From contig JACYLN010000070.1 in NCBI GenBank assembly GCA_015272515.1, positions 1-64,000 on the forward strand: DNA of 64,000 bases, written 5' to 3'. A program made the position numbers and the translations under genes. Position 1 is the first letter of the stretch. Each line of letters begins with the position of its first letter. The notes beneath the pieces are model-generated. The model saw only the letters and a program-made list of their open reading frames with translations, was not told where the DNA came from and did not search any database. The DNA is from Leptolyngbyaceae cyanobacterium C42_A2020_001. GTDB taxonomy: Bacteria; Cyanobacteriota; Cyanobacteriia; Leptolyngbyales; Leptolyngbyaceae. Shown piece by piece: positions 35,182-43,125 of this stretch.

Positions 35182-35910
35182 TTATCCTAAATTTGAGCGT
35201 TGCGATCGCATAAACGTCTTACCAGCCCTGGCAATTTCTATCAACTGCCGAGTCACGGGTAGATTTTCGTACCAGGAGGTTGGCTGTACATCGCTACGGG
35301 ACGACCGTTGAGCCACTAAGCACGAAGAGGTTCTGAGAGCTGAGATGTCTGGGTTTTTTTCCCGAAACATATTGTAAGCTCCGTCTAAATGCATCGGTCC
35401 ACCATCTGGATGCCCCGGCGGACGCTGCTGCAACTCTTCGAGAAACGTAATCAAGCGATCGAAAATGCTAGCGTTCACCCCATAACAATGAGTTGTCAGC
35501 ATCGGCTCATGGAAGGGTGCAAATTTCACAGGTGGCGTAAGTGGCTGCATGGTGGGATATCCAAAGTAGGCAAACTCCCACTTTTCCTGACGCAATTGCT
35601 CAATCAGGGCATCCTCAAATTCTGGGAATGACTCATCCATGAAGACATCGTCTTCCATAATTAATACGTTGGTTAGTCCAGCATCTCGTGCTTGCTTCAA
35701 AATTTGTAGGTGGCTCAGGAGACACCCACGTGCCCCGATGCTGGGAAACCCGTTAGGGCTATCCGGGCGAATTGCTGGAAAGAATTCCAATCGACCCAGA
35801 GTAATTTGCATCCCAACTTTTTGGAGTTCTTTCTCAGTTGCTTTCCGGCGGTCTTTTCGCTCAGGCAGGTTAACAATATAAGCACGTTGGAAGAAGTCGA
35901 GAGTTTTCAT
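35182..35910 (-). CDS. family 25 glycosyltransferase
   Basis: GT25-type protein of 242 residues from ATG 35910. The family motif YIVNLPERKDRR opens the domain, then GCLLSHLQILKQA and the acidic metal-binding motif MEDDVFMDESF. GT25 enzymes add sugars, often galactose, to lipopolysaccharide; acceptor unknown here. A longer in-frame reading to 35964 lacks support. It is a single gene, not within a sugar cluster. Confidence 0.88.
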   Translation of the reverse strand: MKTLDFFQRAYIVNLPERKDRRKATEKELQKVGMQITLGRLEFFPAIRPDSPNGFPSIGARGCLLSHLQILKQARDAGLTNVLIMEDDVFMDESFPEFEDALIEQLRQEKWEFAYFGYPTMQPLTPPVKFAPFHEPMLTTHCYGVNASIFDRLITFLEELQQRPPGHPDGGPMHLDGAYNMFREKNPDISALRTSSCLVAQRSSRSDVQPTSWYENLPVTRQLIEIARAGKTFMRSQRSNLG

Positions 35911-36022
35911 GGGAAGAACCTGAGTTTTTGCGGGGACGTTGACTAGCGAAAAAGCTGCACACATTCTAAGGTTCCCTGACGTTTGGAAAGTGAAACAGGT
36001 GTGATTTTTGTAAGGCAGAAAG

Positions 36023-36793
36023 ATGAAGTTTTTGGGAGTGGATTTTGGCTGGACTTCGGGCGCAAGCGGATTGTGCTGTTTAGGCTGGGAAAATGGCAGG
36101 TTGGAACTTCTGGATTTGCAACGCTATGCAGCGATCGCCGATGTTCTTGCATGGGTTGATGGTTGCCTTACTCCTGATGAGTCGGGTGTGGTTGCCGTAG
36201 ATGCCCCCACCCTAATTCCCAATGCCACAGGGATGCGTTTACCTGATCGCCTCGCACATAAGCATTTTGGTCGGTATCATGCGGGCTGCTACCCAGCGAA
36301 TTTGGGGTCGGCCTTTGCAGCGCGGACAGTAGCATTTGGTTTAAGTTTGGAAGAACGGGGCTTTCAACATGCACCTAGCATGGAACCCAAACAAGCCGGA
36401 CGGTTTCAGATCGAGGCGTTTCCCCATCCGGCGATCGTGCATCTATTTGGGTTACCGCAAATTTTGAAATACAAAAAAGGGCGGTTGGCAGAACGCCGCA
36501 CCGAATTAGCCCGATTACGGGACTATATCTTTGAGTATTTGCCTGCTCATGTTCCGTCGCTGAACCTGGCAAATACAAAAGTCTCCGTTCCAGAGATTCC
36601 CACTCGTGGAACGGAGTTGAAAGCAGTTGAAGACCAGTTGGACAGTGTGATTTGTGCCTACATTGCTGCTCATTGGTGGTATTGGGGGTTAGAGCGCAAC
36701 CTGGTACTGGGCGATCGCGCCGAGGGCTACATTGTCGTCCCTGTTCCCAATGGTCAACTCGCAGGCGGCACGGGCGGCATATCGGCGTTTTGA
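36023..36793 (+). CDS. DUF429-family protein
   Basis: A 256-residue protein of the DUF429 family, predicted to have an RNase H-like fold. The N-terminus MKFLGVDFGWTSGASG has the D..G pattern of that fold, with VVAVDAPTLIP and YKKGRLAERRTEL later. The acidic residues E203/D204 (KAVEDQLDSVICAYIA) are conserved positions near the end. Function is not established. The last 40 bp overlap the end of the convergent hydrolase gene. Confidence 0.85.
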   Translation: MKFLGVDFGWTSGASGLCCLGWENGRLELLDLQRYAAIADVLAWVDGCLTPDESGVVAVDAPTLIPNATGMRLPDRLAHKHFGRYHAGCYPANLGSAFAARTVAFGLSLEERGFQHAPSMEPKQAGRFQIEAFPHPAIVHLFGLPQILKYKKGRLAERRTELARLRDYIFEYLPAHVPSLNLANTKVSVPEIPTRGTELKAVEDQLDSVICAYIAAHWWYWGLERNLVLGDRAEGYIVVPVPNGQLAGGTGGISAF

Positions 36794-37929
36794 TCCAGGC
36801 TACTCATGTTGGTGAGATCCACGTTGCCTGTCGTCAAGAAGCGCAGAGTTTCTTGATAGAGGCTCTGCCAGAAGCGGTTACTCATACCCTGGCTGACTTC
36901 TGTAGGATCAACCATTGGGTGAGGTACGAGATCTTTTGCTGGATACAGATGCAGATAATTGCCGTTTCTGCCGCCACCAATTTTGTCGAAGAAAGTAGTG
37001 TTGGTTTCAATATCGGCAGCGTCTTCGTTTTCGGTCAGCACCAGAAACACAGGAATGTCTTGCAGCGACTGCAGCGCTTTTTGCCCTAACACATAGCTGC
37101 TACCAAAGCGATCGCTCGCTGTCAAACAACCCACTGGAAAGCGCAGAGTCGGGTCCCAGCCAGATTCTGTGATGTCTAAGGGACCGGCCAGATTAATGTA
37201 GCGGCGGCGTTCTTCCCCATAAATTCGCAGCAGTGGGGCATAGGCAACCACCTGCTGAACCCGTTCTGGATGGGCGGCGGCAAGCCCCAATGCCACAGAA
37301 CCCCCAACCGAAAGCCCAACCGTAAAAATAGGACCGGGCATGGCATCTAGTTCTGCCAATCGTGCTTCGGCATCGGTGAGATAGGCCAGGTGGGATGAGA
37401 TGTAGTAGCGATCGAAGTCGGGATCGTTTGGCTTCTCAACTGCTTTGATGATATCCAGCAACCGAGGCTCGATCGCTACCAGGCGGGCAATCAGTGCTAA
37501 CCGTTGCATTCCAGTTGGGCGCGTAAAACCTTCTGGATTTGTCATTACGTTTTTTAAGTAAGTTCCGAGTACAGGATCTGCCTGCACTTTGGCTTTCAGC
37601 GGTTCAGCAATTTCTGGTTTTAGATCAACCTGTGCCCAGTTTTTAGCGGGGTTGACATACACATGACCTGCGATCGAGGGCTGATAAACGTTGAAGCCAT
37701 TGCGGAAGAGGTAGTCTGCCAGTCGCCACATTTGATGGGGTTTGGCACTGAAGCCGTGGAAACTCATCACGGTGCCACGAATTGGCTGTCCCGGCTCATG
37801 AAACAGGTAGTAGGGGTAGGCTCCCTCGCGCCGCTCAGGATTGCGGCTAATACGGTCTACGTAGGCGGAGATCGCCTGTTTTGTTCGGTCAATTTGCTCA
37901 GCCGTGGGGCTAAAAACTTGGCTACTCAT
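36754..37929 (-). CDS. alpha/beta hydrolase
   Basis: A 391-residue alpha/beta hydrolase. The oxyanion region appears as VMSFHGFSAKPHQ (about 54-66), the nucleophile elbow as GLSVGGS (about 206-212), and a late acidic/His pair as YPAKDLVPHPMVDP. The length suggests an extra cap region. No signal peptide is seen. Substrate unknown. Its last 40 bp overlap those of the DUF429 gene on the opposite strand. Confidence 0.85.
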   Translation of the reverse strand: MSSQVFSPTAEQIDRTKQAISAYVDRISRNPERREGAYPYYLFHEPGQPIRGTVMSFHGFSAKPHQMWRLADYLFRNGFNVYQPSIAGHVYVNPAKNWAQVDLKPEIAEPLKAKVQADPVLGTYLKNVMTNPEGFTRPTGMQRLALIARLVAIEPRLLDIIKAVEKPNDPDFDRYYISSHLAYLTDAEARLAELDAMPGPIFTVGLSVGGSVALGLAAAHPERVQQVVAYAPLLRIYGEERRRYINLAGPLDITESGWDPTLRFPVGCLTASDRFGSSYVLGQKALQSLQDIPVFLVLTENEDAADIETNTTFFDKIGGGRNGNYLHLYPAKDLVPHPMVDPTEVSQGMSNRFWQSLYQETLRFLTTGNVDLTNMSSLDQNADMPPVPPAS

Positions 37930-37955
37930 GCAGAAGTTCTCTCGGCTAGTTTTCT

Positions 37956-38555
37956 CTAAAACGACGAACCGGGTTGTTTCAGAAACTCAGTCTCTTCCGG
38001 GGTGCTTTTCCGTCCCAAAATGGCATTTCGGTGGGGAAACCGTCCAAATCGTTGAATCACTTCCAGATGTTTAAGGGCATAAGGGTAAGAGCTTTGAACC
38101 TCTGGATCGTGCTCAAACTGACGAAACACCTCAACGGATTGGTGCTGAACCTCCAGGTCTTCGCTGTGCATTAATGGTAAATACACAAACCAACGCTGAA
38201 TCGGCGGCATGGCTTGATCCAAGCCACGGGCGATCGCAGCTTGCGCCAGAGACACCGCTTTGGCATCGGTTGCAAAAGCTTGTGGCATTCCCCGAAACAG
38301 ATTACGGGGAAACTGATCCAACAGCAGGATGAGTGCCAGAACACCGGATGCTGTCTCTTGCCAGTGATCCAGTTGCCCCGCTGCTGCCTGCTCGTAAACC
38401 GCTAAAAAGCGATCGCGAATTTCCTGATCAAATGCCAGATCTTTGCTGAACCAGGCTTTACGATTCTTCGTCGCAAGACCCGTGGGATCGACAAACCAGA
38501 AGGTCAAAATGTCATCAATTTGAGACTCATGGATTAAAGACATTGAGTTGGGCAA
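37956..38555 (-). CDS. DUF924-family protein
   Basis: A 199-residue, mostly helical protein of the DUF924 family. The pattern ILTFWFVDPTGL, LDQFPRNLFRG, RWFVYLPLMHSEDLEVQ and RFGRFPHRNAILGR is diagnostic. The fold is TPR-like; function unknown. The next minus-strand gene (hydrolase) starts 26 bp downstream, suggesting a shared transcript. Confidence 0.9.
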   Translation of the reverse strand: MPNSMSLIHESQIDDILTFWFVDPTGLATKNRKAWFSKDLAFDQEIRDRFLAVYEQAAAGQLDHWQETASGVLALILLLDQFPRNLFRGMPQAFATDAKAVSLAQAAIARGLDQAMPPIQRWFVYLPLMHSEDLEVQHQSVEVFRQFEHDPEVQSSYPYALKHLEVIQRFGRFPHRNAILGRKSTPEETEFLKQPGSSF

Positions 38556-38744
38556 TCCCGAAACAACACGGTGAGCGTTCCTTTATTCCTACACGTCTAA
38601 ATTGCGGGATTTCCTAACGATTCTGGGTGATTTTATGGCAAAAAACAATTCCCACACTCTGCGATCGCTCTAGTTTAAAACCAGCTACCACCGCAAACTG
38701 TGGGAATTTGAGAGATTGGACGTATCGAGCCAGTAAAATTGCTG

Positions 38745-39230
38745 CTACGACATTGCCTGAATAATGAAATCGAAATAGGGAGACGCTTCAGCCGCATCCT
38801 CAGCATTCAGCAAACCTAGAGAGGCATCTCTGAGACACCGAATCGCTTCTGCCATACCAGGAACTGGTACACCGAGAGCGTTGTACATTTCCCGTGCGCC
38901 TACGATTCCAATGGATTCAATCGGTTCTTTGTCTCCTGCCAGAATGCCATAGGTGACCAGGCGCAGATACCAACCGTAATCACGCAAGCAGAGGGCACGC
39001 TGCTTGTCACCGTAGGCATTACCACCGGGGGCAATAAAGTCTGGGCGCTTTCTCCAGAGCTGCTTGCTGGCTTCCTGCACAATTTTTTTCTCATTTGTGG
39101 ACAGGGTTTCGGCAATCCGAGTCCGCTGTTCACCTGTTTTAAAGAAGTCTTGGATGGATTGAAGCTCGCCGTAGGTGGGGTAGCGAAGCTCGTCGTCGGC
39201 TTGAAGAATGACTTGGCTAACTACGCTCAT
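38745..39230 (-). CDS. apcD: allophycocyanin alpha-B subunit
   Basis: Terminal emitter of the phycobilisome core, passing energy to chlorophyll. It has 161 residues. The start [23 protein letters not shown] is specific to ApcD rather than ApcA. The phycocyanobilin-binding Cys is C81 ([13 protein letters not shown]), and the asparagine environment is present (N71). The C-terminus [10 protein letters not shown] is intact. It is not near apcABC in this window, as is usual for apcD. Confidence 0.95.
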   Translation of the reverse strand: MSVVSQVILQADDELRYPTYGELQSIQDFFKTGEQRTRIAETLSTNEKKIVQEASKQLWRKRPDFIAPGGNAYGDKQRALCLRDYGWYLRLVTYGILAGDKEPIESIGIVGAREMYNALGVPVPGMAEAIRCLRDASLGLLNAEDAAEASPYFDFIIQAMS

Positions 39231-39427
39231 GGTTATCGCGGTATTTCAGAGTATCAGTTGATAGTTTAACGATTCTTGGGGTTGTAAATAAAGGCACCTT
39301 ATTGCTTTTCAGCAAGTTTCGCCATTCAACCAAGAGCGTACCGTGCTAGCTGTATGAGAGAACGAAAAGTTTTGTAAAGAATTGCCGAGATGCAGCGATG
39401 CCAACGCCCGGAATCACGACTCTCTCA

Positions 39428-39922
39428 TCAAAGGTCTTCCCAAATTGACAGGCGACGCAACTCGTAACAAATGGCAAGATGGGAGATGCGAATTTCCAGC
39501 GCTGTGAGAGAAACGCCAATCACAAGAATTGCTGCCCCCACCAAAAACAACCCCAACGCCGCGATCGCCCAACTGTTTGAACTCAAAATGACACAGATGG
39601 CGATCGCAAACATACAAACCAGCAACGTCAGCATTGATAGGTAAATGGTTAACGCCGCCTTTTGCAATAATGTATGCCGACGAATAAACACCGGAACTTG
39701 CTTATCCAATAACCCCAGGCGCTGTTCCCGGTTTTCTGCGGTACGGTCTTGAATCAACTGAAGCCGATCCTGGTCGATCTTTCTCATGCGATCGCCCACC
39801 GACGTATATCGCCCCAAAATTCCGTTCTGAATCAGTGTACAAACCGACAGCAAGACGGTTGGCGCAATAATCAATTGGATTGTACGGGCAACGCTCTCCG
39901 CATTCATTACCGCAGTTGTCAT
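39428..39922 (-). CDS. DUF2721-family membrane protein
   Basis: A 164-residue membrane protein. One helix lies at about 13-36 (IQLIIAPTVLLSVCTLIQNGI). A charged cytosolic loop with RMRKIDQDRL and RRHTLLQKA follows. Two closely spaced helices come near 88-112 and 117-142, and the protein ends in a helix with ALEIRISHLAICYELR. This is the DUF2721 pattern. Function unknown. Confidence 0.87.
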   Translation of the reverse strand: MTTAVMNAESVARTIQLIIAPTVLLSVCTLIQNGILGRYTSVGDRMRKIDQDRLQLIQDRTAENREQRLGLLDKQVPVFIRRHTLLQKAALTIYLSMLTLLVCMFAIAICVILSSNSWAIAALGLFLVGAAILVIGVSLTALEIRISHLAICYELRRLSIWEDL

Positions 39923-40067
39923 AGGTCAAAATGTTCCACTACGTTTCACTGTTCATTATTGAGACATACAGTGGTTCGGGTTGTATGAGGAAGGAGACAG
40001 GAGACACAAGGCTGGAGATAGGGGAGTTAAGCGAGATGGGACAATCTTGAAACAATATCTTTCTCAT

Positions 40068-40168
40068 CTCCCCCATCTTCCCACCCTCTCCCCCTTCCCC
40101 CTCTCCCCCATCTTCCCACCCTCTCCCCTCCCCCCTCTCCCCCATCTTCCTCAGTTTCCCCATTCCCC
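40068..40168. repeat. polypyrimidine tandem repeat, about 35-bp period
   Basis: The unit CCCCATCTTCCCACCCTCTC begins at 40071 and 40106 and partly at 40141, spaced 35 and 34 bp apart, within a tract of almost only C and T. It lies upstream of the second pentapeptide gene. Non-coding; possibly able to form triplex or unusual structures. Confidence 0.75.
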
Positions 40169-40246
40169 TACTTATTAATTAATTAAGCTTGCGGCTGAAT
40201 CTTGGTTGAATTGCGACAATAAGATAACCAGAGGCGGAGAACTTAA

Positions 40247-40753
40247 TTGGCAAACGAGGAGCAATTGTCATTACTGTTGCAGGGGAGCGATCGCTGGAAT
40301 CAGTGGCGGTTTGCCAATCGTCATGTGCTGATCGATCTGCGCGGGGCTAACTTAAGCCATGCCCATCTCAGCAGTGTTGATTTATCCAATGCCAATCTTG
40401 AAGAAGTCGATTTCCGTAAAGCTGATCTGCGCCATGCCAACCTGCATAAAGCTAATCTGCATATTGCCAATCTCAGCCATGCCGACTTGAGTAGTGCCAA
40501 TTTGGGGCGGGCTAACTTAAAGGTTGCGAACCTCGATAAAGCCAATCTGCGTAAGGCAAATTTAGAGTTTGCGGACCTCAGCTGGGCAGGACTAATTCAC
40601 GCCAATTTACTGGAGGCAAACCTGCACGAAGCGAATCTGCATGGTGCAAACTTCAACTCAGCCACGCTTTATCGTGCCGTTTTGACTAAAGCCAAACTGG
40701 AAGGAACCGATTTTAGGTGGGCAACCTTACCCGATGGCTCCGTTCATTCATAG
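40247..40753 (+). CDS. pentapeptide-repeat protein
   Basis: A 168-residue protein built almost entirely of A(D/N)LXX pentapeptides (residues about 28-165), predicted to form a right-handed quadrilateral beta helix. The head ANEEQLSLLLQG..WNQWR (2-22) matches that of the pentapeptide protein at 5.6-6.9 kb, so the two share a family. The start is TTG 40247 with GGCGGAGA upstream. Repeats here are varied, with no Lys in the inner position. Function unknown. Confidence 0.87.
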   Translation: MANEEQLSLLLQGSDRWNQWRFANRHVLIDLRGANLSHAHLSSVDLSNANLEEVDFRKADLRHANLHKANLHIANLSHADLSSANLGRANLKVANLDKANLRKANLEFADLSWAGLIHANLLEANLHEANLHGANFNSATLYRAVLTKAKLEGTDFRWATLPDGSVHS

Positions 40754-40766
40754 CAAAGGAAAATCT

Positions 40767-42197
40767 GTGACACATTTGATTTCCATAGAAGGGACTGATT
40801 CAGCTCAACCAGGCTGGCAGCAGGGGGAACTGATTGAGGTTGAAATTACTGACCTGAGCGATAGCGGGGATGGGGTTGGACGATATGGTCAGCGGGTAGT
40901 TTTCGTGCCAGATACGGTAACAGGCGATCGCGTGCGGGTGCGCCTAGTCCATGTCAAACCGCAATATGCTCAGGGTAAACTTCATGAACTGTTGCAACCA
41001 TCACCCCATCGAGTCCGCCCAAAATGCATTGTGGCGGATAAGTGTGGCGGTTGTCAGTGGCAACATGTTGACTATGCCTACCAGCTAGAAGCCAAGCGAA
41101 ATCAGATCATCCAGGCTCTAGAACGCATTGGTGGCTTCAGTCAACCGATTGTCGATCCCGTACTTACGGCAGCACCAGAACTGGGTTATCGCAACAAAGC
41201 AACTTACCCAGTTCGACGATCGCAAACCGGGCAAGTACAGGCAGGCTACTACCAGAAAGGTAGCCATCATCTAATCAATCTAAATCAGTGCCCGATTCAA
41301 GATTCTCGGCTCAACCCCTTGCTGGCAGAAGTTAAGCAAGACATCCAGACACGCGGTTGGGGCATCTATGACGAAGCCAAACATCGTGGCAAAATTCGCC
41401 ACCTCAGCCTGCGGATTGGGCGGCGCACAGGCGAAATGCTACTCACCCTGATCGCCAAAGATGCCAACCTGGCAGGGCTGGAAGAGCAGACAGCCACCTG
41501 GCTAGAACGCTATCCGGGGTTGGTGGGGGTATCGCTGAATGTGAATGGCGATCGCACCAATGCGATTTTTGGCGCGGAAACTCACTGCATCGCTGGGCAA
41601 CCTTATTTGCAAGAAACCTTCGCCGGACTCACCTTTCAAATCCGCCCAGACACCTTTTTCCAGGTCAACACCGAAACGGCGGAAGCACTCTTGCAAAATG
41701 TTATCGATCGCTTACATTTGCAGGGAACTGAAACGCTGCTAGATGCTTACTCAGGCATTGGCACTTTGACCCTGCCCCTGGCACAACAGGTCAAGCAGGC
41801 GATCGCGCTAGAAATTCAGCCCGAAGCCGTGCAACAAGCAATTCAAAATGCGGCACTGAATGGTTTGGATAATCTGGCCTTTCACATCGGTTCCGTGGAA
41901 GAACTCCTGCCTACACTCAACCTTCAACCCGATATCGTTCTACTTGATCCCCCCCGCAAAGGATGCAGCAAACCAGTGATTGAAACTTTGCTGCAACTGC
42001 GATCGTCACGGATTGTCTACATCAGTTGCAATCCCGCAACCCTTGCCAGAGACCTGAAAGAACTGTGTAAAACCGGGGATTATCAGCTTGTGCGAGTACA
42101 ACCTGCCGACTTTTTCTCACAAACTGCCCACGTAGAGGCAGCAGCCTTTCTAGAACGATCCCCAGATTATGGTCAACATAGCCGTAGCCAGGTGTAA
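40767..42197 (+). CDS. rlmD: RlmD/RumA-family 23S rRNA uracil-C5 methyltransferase
   Basis: SAM-dependent RNA uracil-C5 methyltransferase with a TRAM domain (about 20-80). An iron-sulfur cluster is indicated by cysteines in KCIVADKCGGCQW and NQCPIQ. The SAM site is DAYSGIGTLTLPLA. Catalysis is by Cys in YISCNPATLARD. The GTG at 40767, with AAAGGAAAA upstream, gives 476 residues; an ATG at 40734 overlaps the pentapeptide gene and is less likely. The rRNA position (U1939 or U747) cannot be fixed from sequence alone. Confidence 0.92.
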   Translation: MTHLISIEGTDSAQPGWQQGELIEVEITDLSDSGDGVGRYGQRVVFVPDTVTGDRVRVRLVHVKPQYAQGKLHELLQPSPHRVRPKCIVADKCGGCQWQHVDYAYQLEAKRNQIIQALERIGGFSQPIVDPVLTAAPELGYRNKATYPVRRSQTGQVQAGYYQKGSHHLINLNQCPIQDSRLNPLLAEVKQDIQTRGWGIYDEAKHRGKIRHLSLRIGRRTGEMLLTLIAKDANLAGLEEQTATWLERYPGLVGVSLNVNGDRTNAIFGAETHCIAGQPYLQETFAGLTFQIRPDTFFQVNTETAEALLQNVIDRLHLQGTETLLDAYSGIGTLTLPLAQQVKQAIALEIQPEAVQQAIQNAALNGLDNLAFHIGSVEELLPTLNLQPDIVLLDPPRKGCSKPVIETLLQLRSSRIVYISCNPATLARDLKELCKTGDYQLVRVQPADFFSQTAHVEAAAFLERSPDYGQHSRSQV

Positions 42198-42348
42198 TGG
42201 GGCAAAAGCCAGTCAGAACGCCTACTGAGCACCGAAGCTATAAAATCATGGTCAATAAAAATCGGCACCTCAGCAAAAAGTCGCCGCGATGCCGATTAAC
42301 TATGGTTTCAGAGTATTCAGGGATTCACACAACAGCCGTAACAGATTT

Positions 42349-42543
42349 TTAGCTCAGTCCCACCGTGCTGTGATCGTAAGCAGAACAGTAAGGACGCGCT
42401 TTTCCATATTCGGCGTTCCGCATTGCAACCTCGGTAGACATTCCAATCTCATTAGCAGCACGACTCAACAAGCATTGTTCACGGTTCTTAATTAGATGTT
42501 GATGGCGAATCATCAATGCACGAGCTTGTGCTTGAGTATCCAT
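42349..42543 (-). CDS. small basic protein divergent from nirA
   Basis: A 64-residue protein: MDTQAQARALMIRHQHLIKNREQ, then LLSRAANEIGM and ARPYCSAYDHS. It is predicted helical and mildly basic, without a membrane segment. GGAG lies about 12 nt before the ATG. I recognise the pattern only loosely as a short cyanobacterial protein. It shares the 0.6-kb control region with nirA, so nitrogen control is possible but not shown. Confidence 0.6.
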   Translation of the reverse strand: MDTQAQARALMIRHQHLIKNREQCLLSRAANEIGMSTEVAMRNAEYGKARPYCSAYDHSTVGLS

Positions 42544-42756
42544 AATCTCAATTCTCTCCAGTGAATAAGTGATTAATCTAAATCTTCATTCTTAAACTAT
42601 ACCAGAAAAACTGTATTAAAAAATACAAAAAACAGACCTTCATTACTTCGCCTACATAGAAATCACTTATAGAACGGAGCGAGTAATCGTTGTTGAGTGG
42701 GATGGGATCGCTCTGGTAAGGGATGAAAGGTTGAAGAATGCGCTTTCACCTAAATA

Positions 42757-42779
42757 AGTATTTTTTATATAAAAATACT
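42757..42779. promoter_or_regulatory. perfect AT-rich palindrome, possible operator
   Basis: AGTATTTTT (42757-42765) and AAAAATACT (42771-42779) are exact inverted repeats around TATAT. The position, about 190 bp before the predicted nirA start and about 210 bp before the divergent gene, suits an operator or a short hairpin. The protein binding it is unknown. Confidence 0.5.
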
Positions 42780-42860
42780 CTTGGCTGATCAAAATACTTA
42801 GATCCACCAATTGGGCAAGAATCGGAAAGTTTTAAACTCGGACTAGAGAAATGCTAGTAA

Positions 42861-42877
42861 CGCATCGAAGTCATGCG
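42861..42877. promoter_or_regulatory. inverted repeat CGCAT-N7-ATGCG, possible NtcB-type site
   Basis: The arms are exact and the centre lies about 82 bp upstream of the predicted nirA start. LysR-type regulators such as NtcB act upstream of NtcA at nitrate operons, so this is a reasonable candidate, but I cannot confirm the binding protein. Confidence 0.4.
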
Positions 42878-42902
42878 CAATCTTCATACTAAGAAATGTT
42901 TT

Positions 42903-42944
42903 GTAACTATCTATACGAATTTTCCGCTTGCTTGCTTCTAACGT
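42903..42944 (+). promoter_or_regulatory. NtcA-activated class II promoter of nirA operon
   Basis: GTA-N8-TAC is exact (42903-42916, GTAACTATCTATAC). A -10 box TAACGT (42939-42944) fits TAN3T and starts 22 bp after the NtcA site. This matches the classical NtcA-dependent promoter, with the operator centred near -41.5 and the start at about 42951. Confidence 0.85.
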
Positions 42945-43125
42945 AGTCCTAACGATGCACGACTTAAGCACAAGGATGGATTTCTACAAGTCTCTTAATA
43001 ATGTGTTTATTAAGTGGAGTTGCAAAGGTTTCTAGATTGAGCCATTGACACAAGATCCAAGATTTTGCGACAGCGATTTGTTTGATGAACATCGTTTCCG
43101 AGTTTTCTTCATAAAGAAGGTGAGC

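Larger units (their letters stand above)
42544..43125. promoter_or_regulatory. nirA control region
   Basis: This 582-bp region lies between the small divergent gene and nirA. It contains an AT-rich palindrome (42757-42779), an inverted repeat CGCAT-N7-ATGCG (42861-42877), an NtcA site (42903-42916) and a -10 box (42939-42944). A transcript starting near 42951 would have a leader of about 175 nt. No other gene was found inside. Confidence 0.7.

Noticed and set aside
40068-40168. CRISPR-like array in the C/T-rich repeat
   Set aside because: The units are direct tandem copies about 35 bp apart without unique spacers, and no cas genes are present.
43045-43125. N-terminal extension of nirA or a leader peptide
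   Set aside because: The 27 codons are in frame with nirA but begin at TTG without a ribosome site. ATG 43126 has AAGGTGA and matches the family start.
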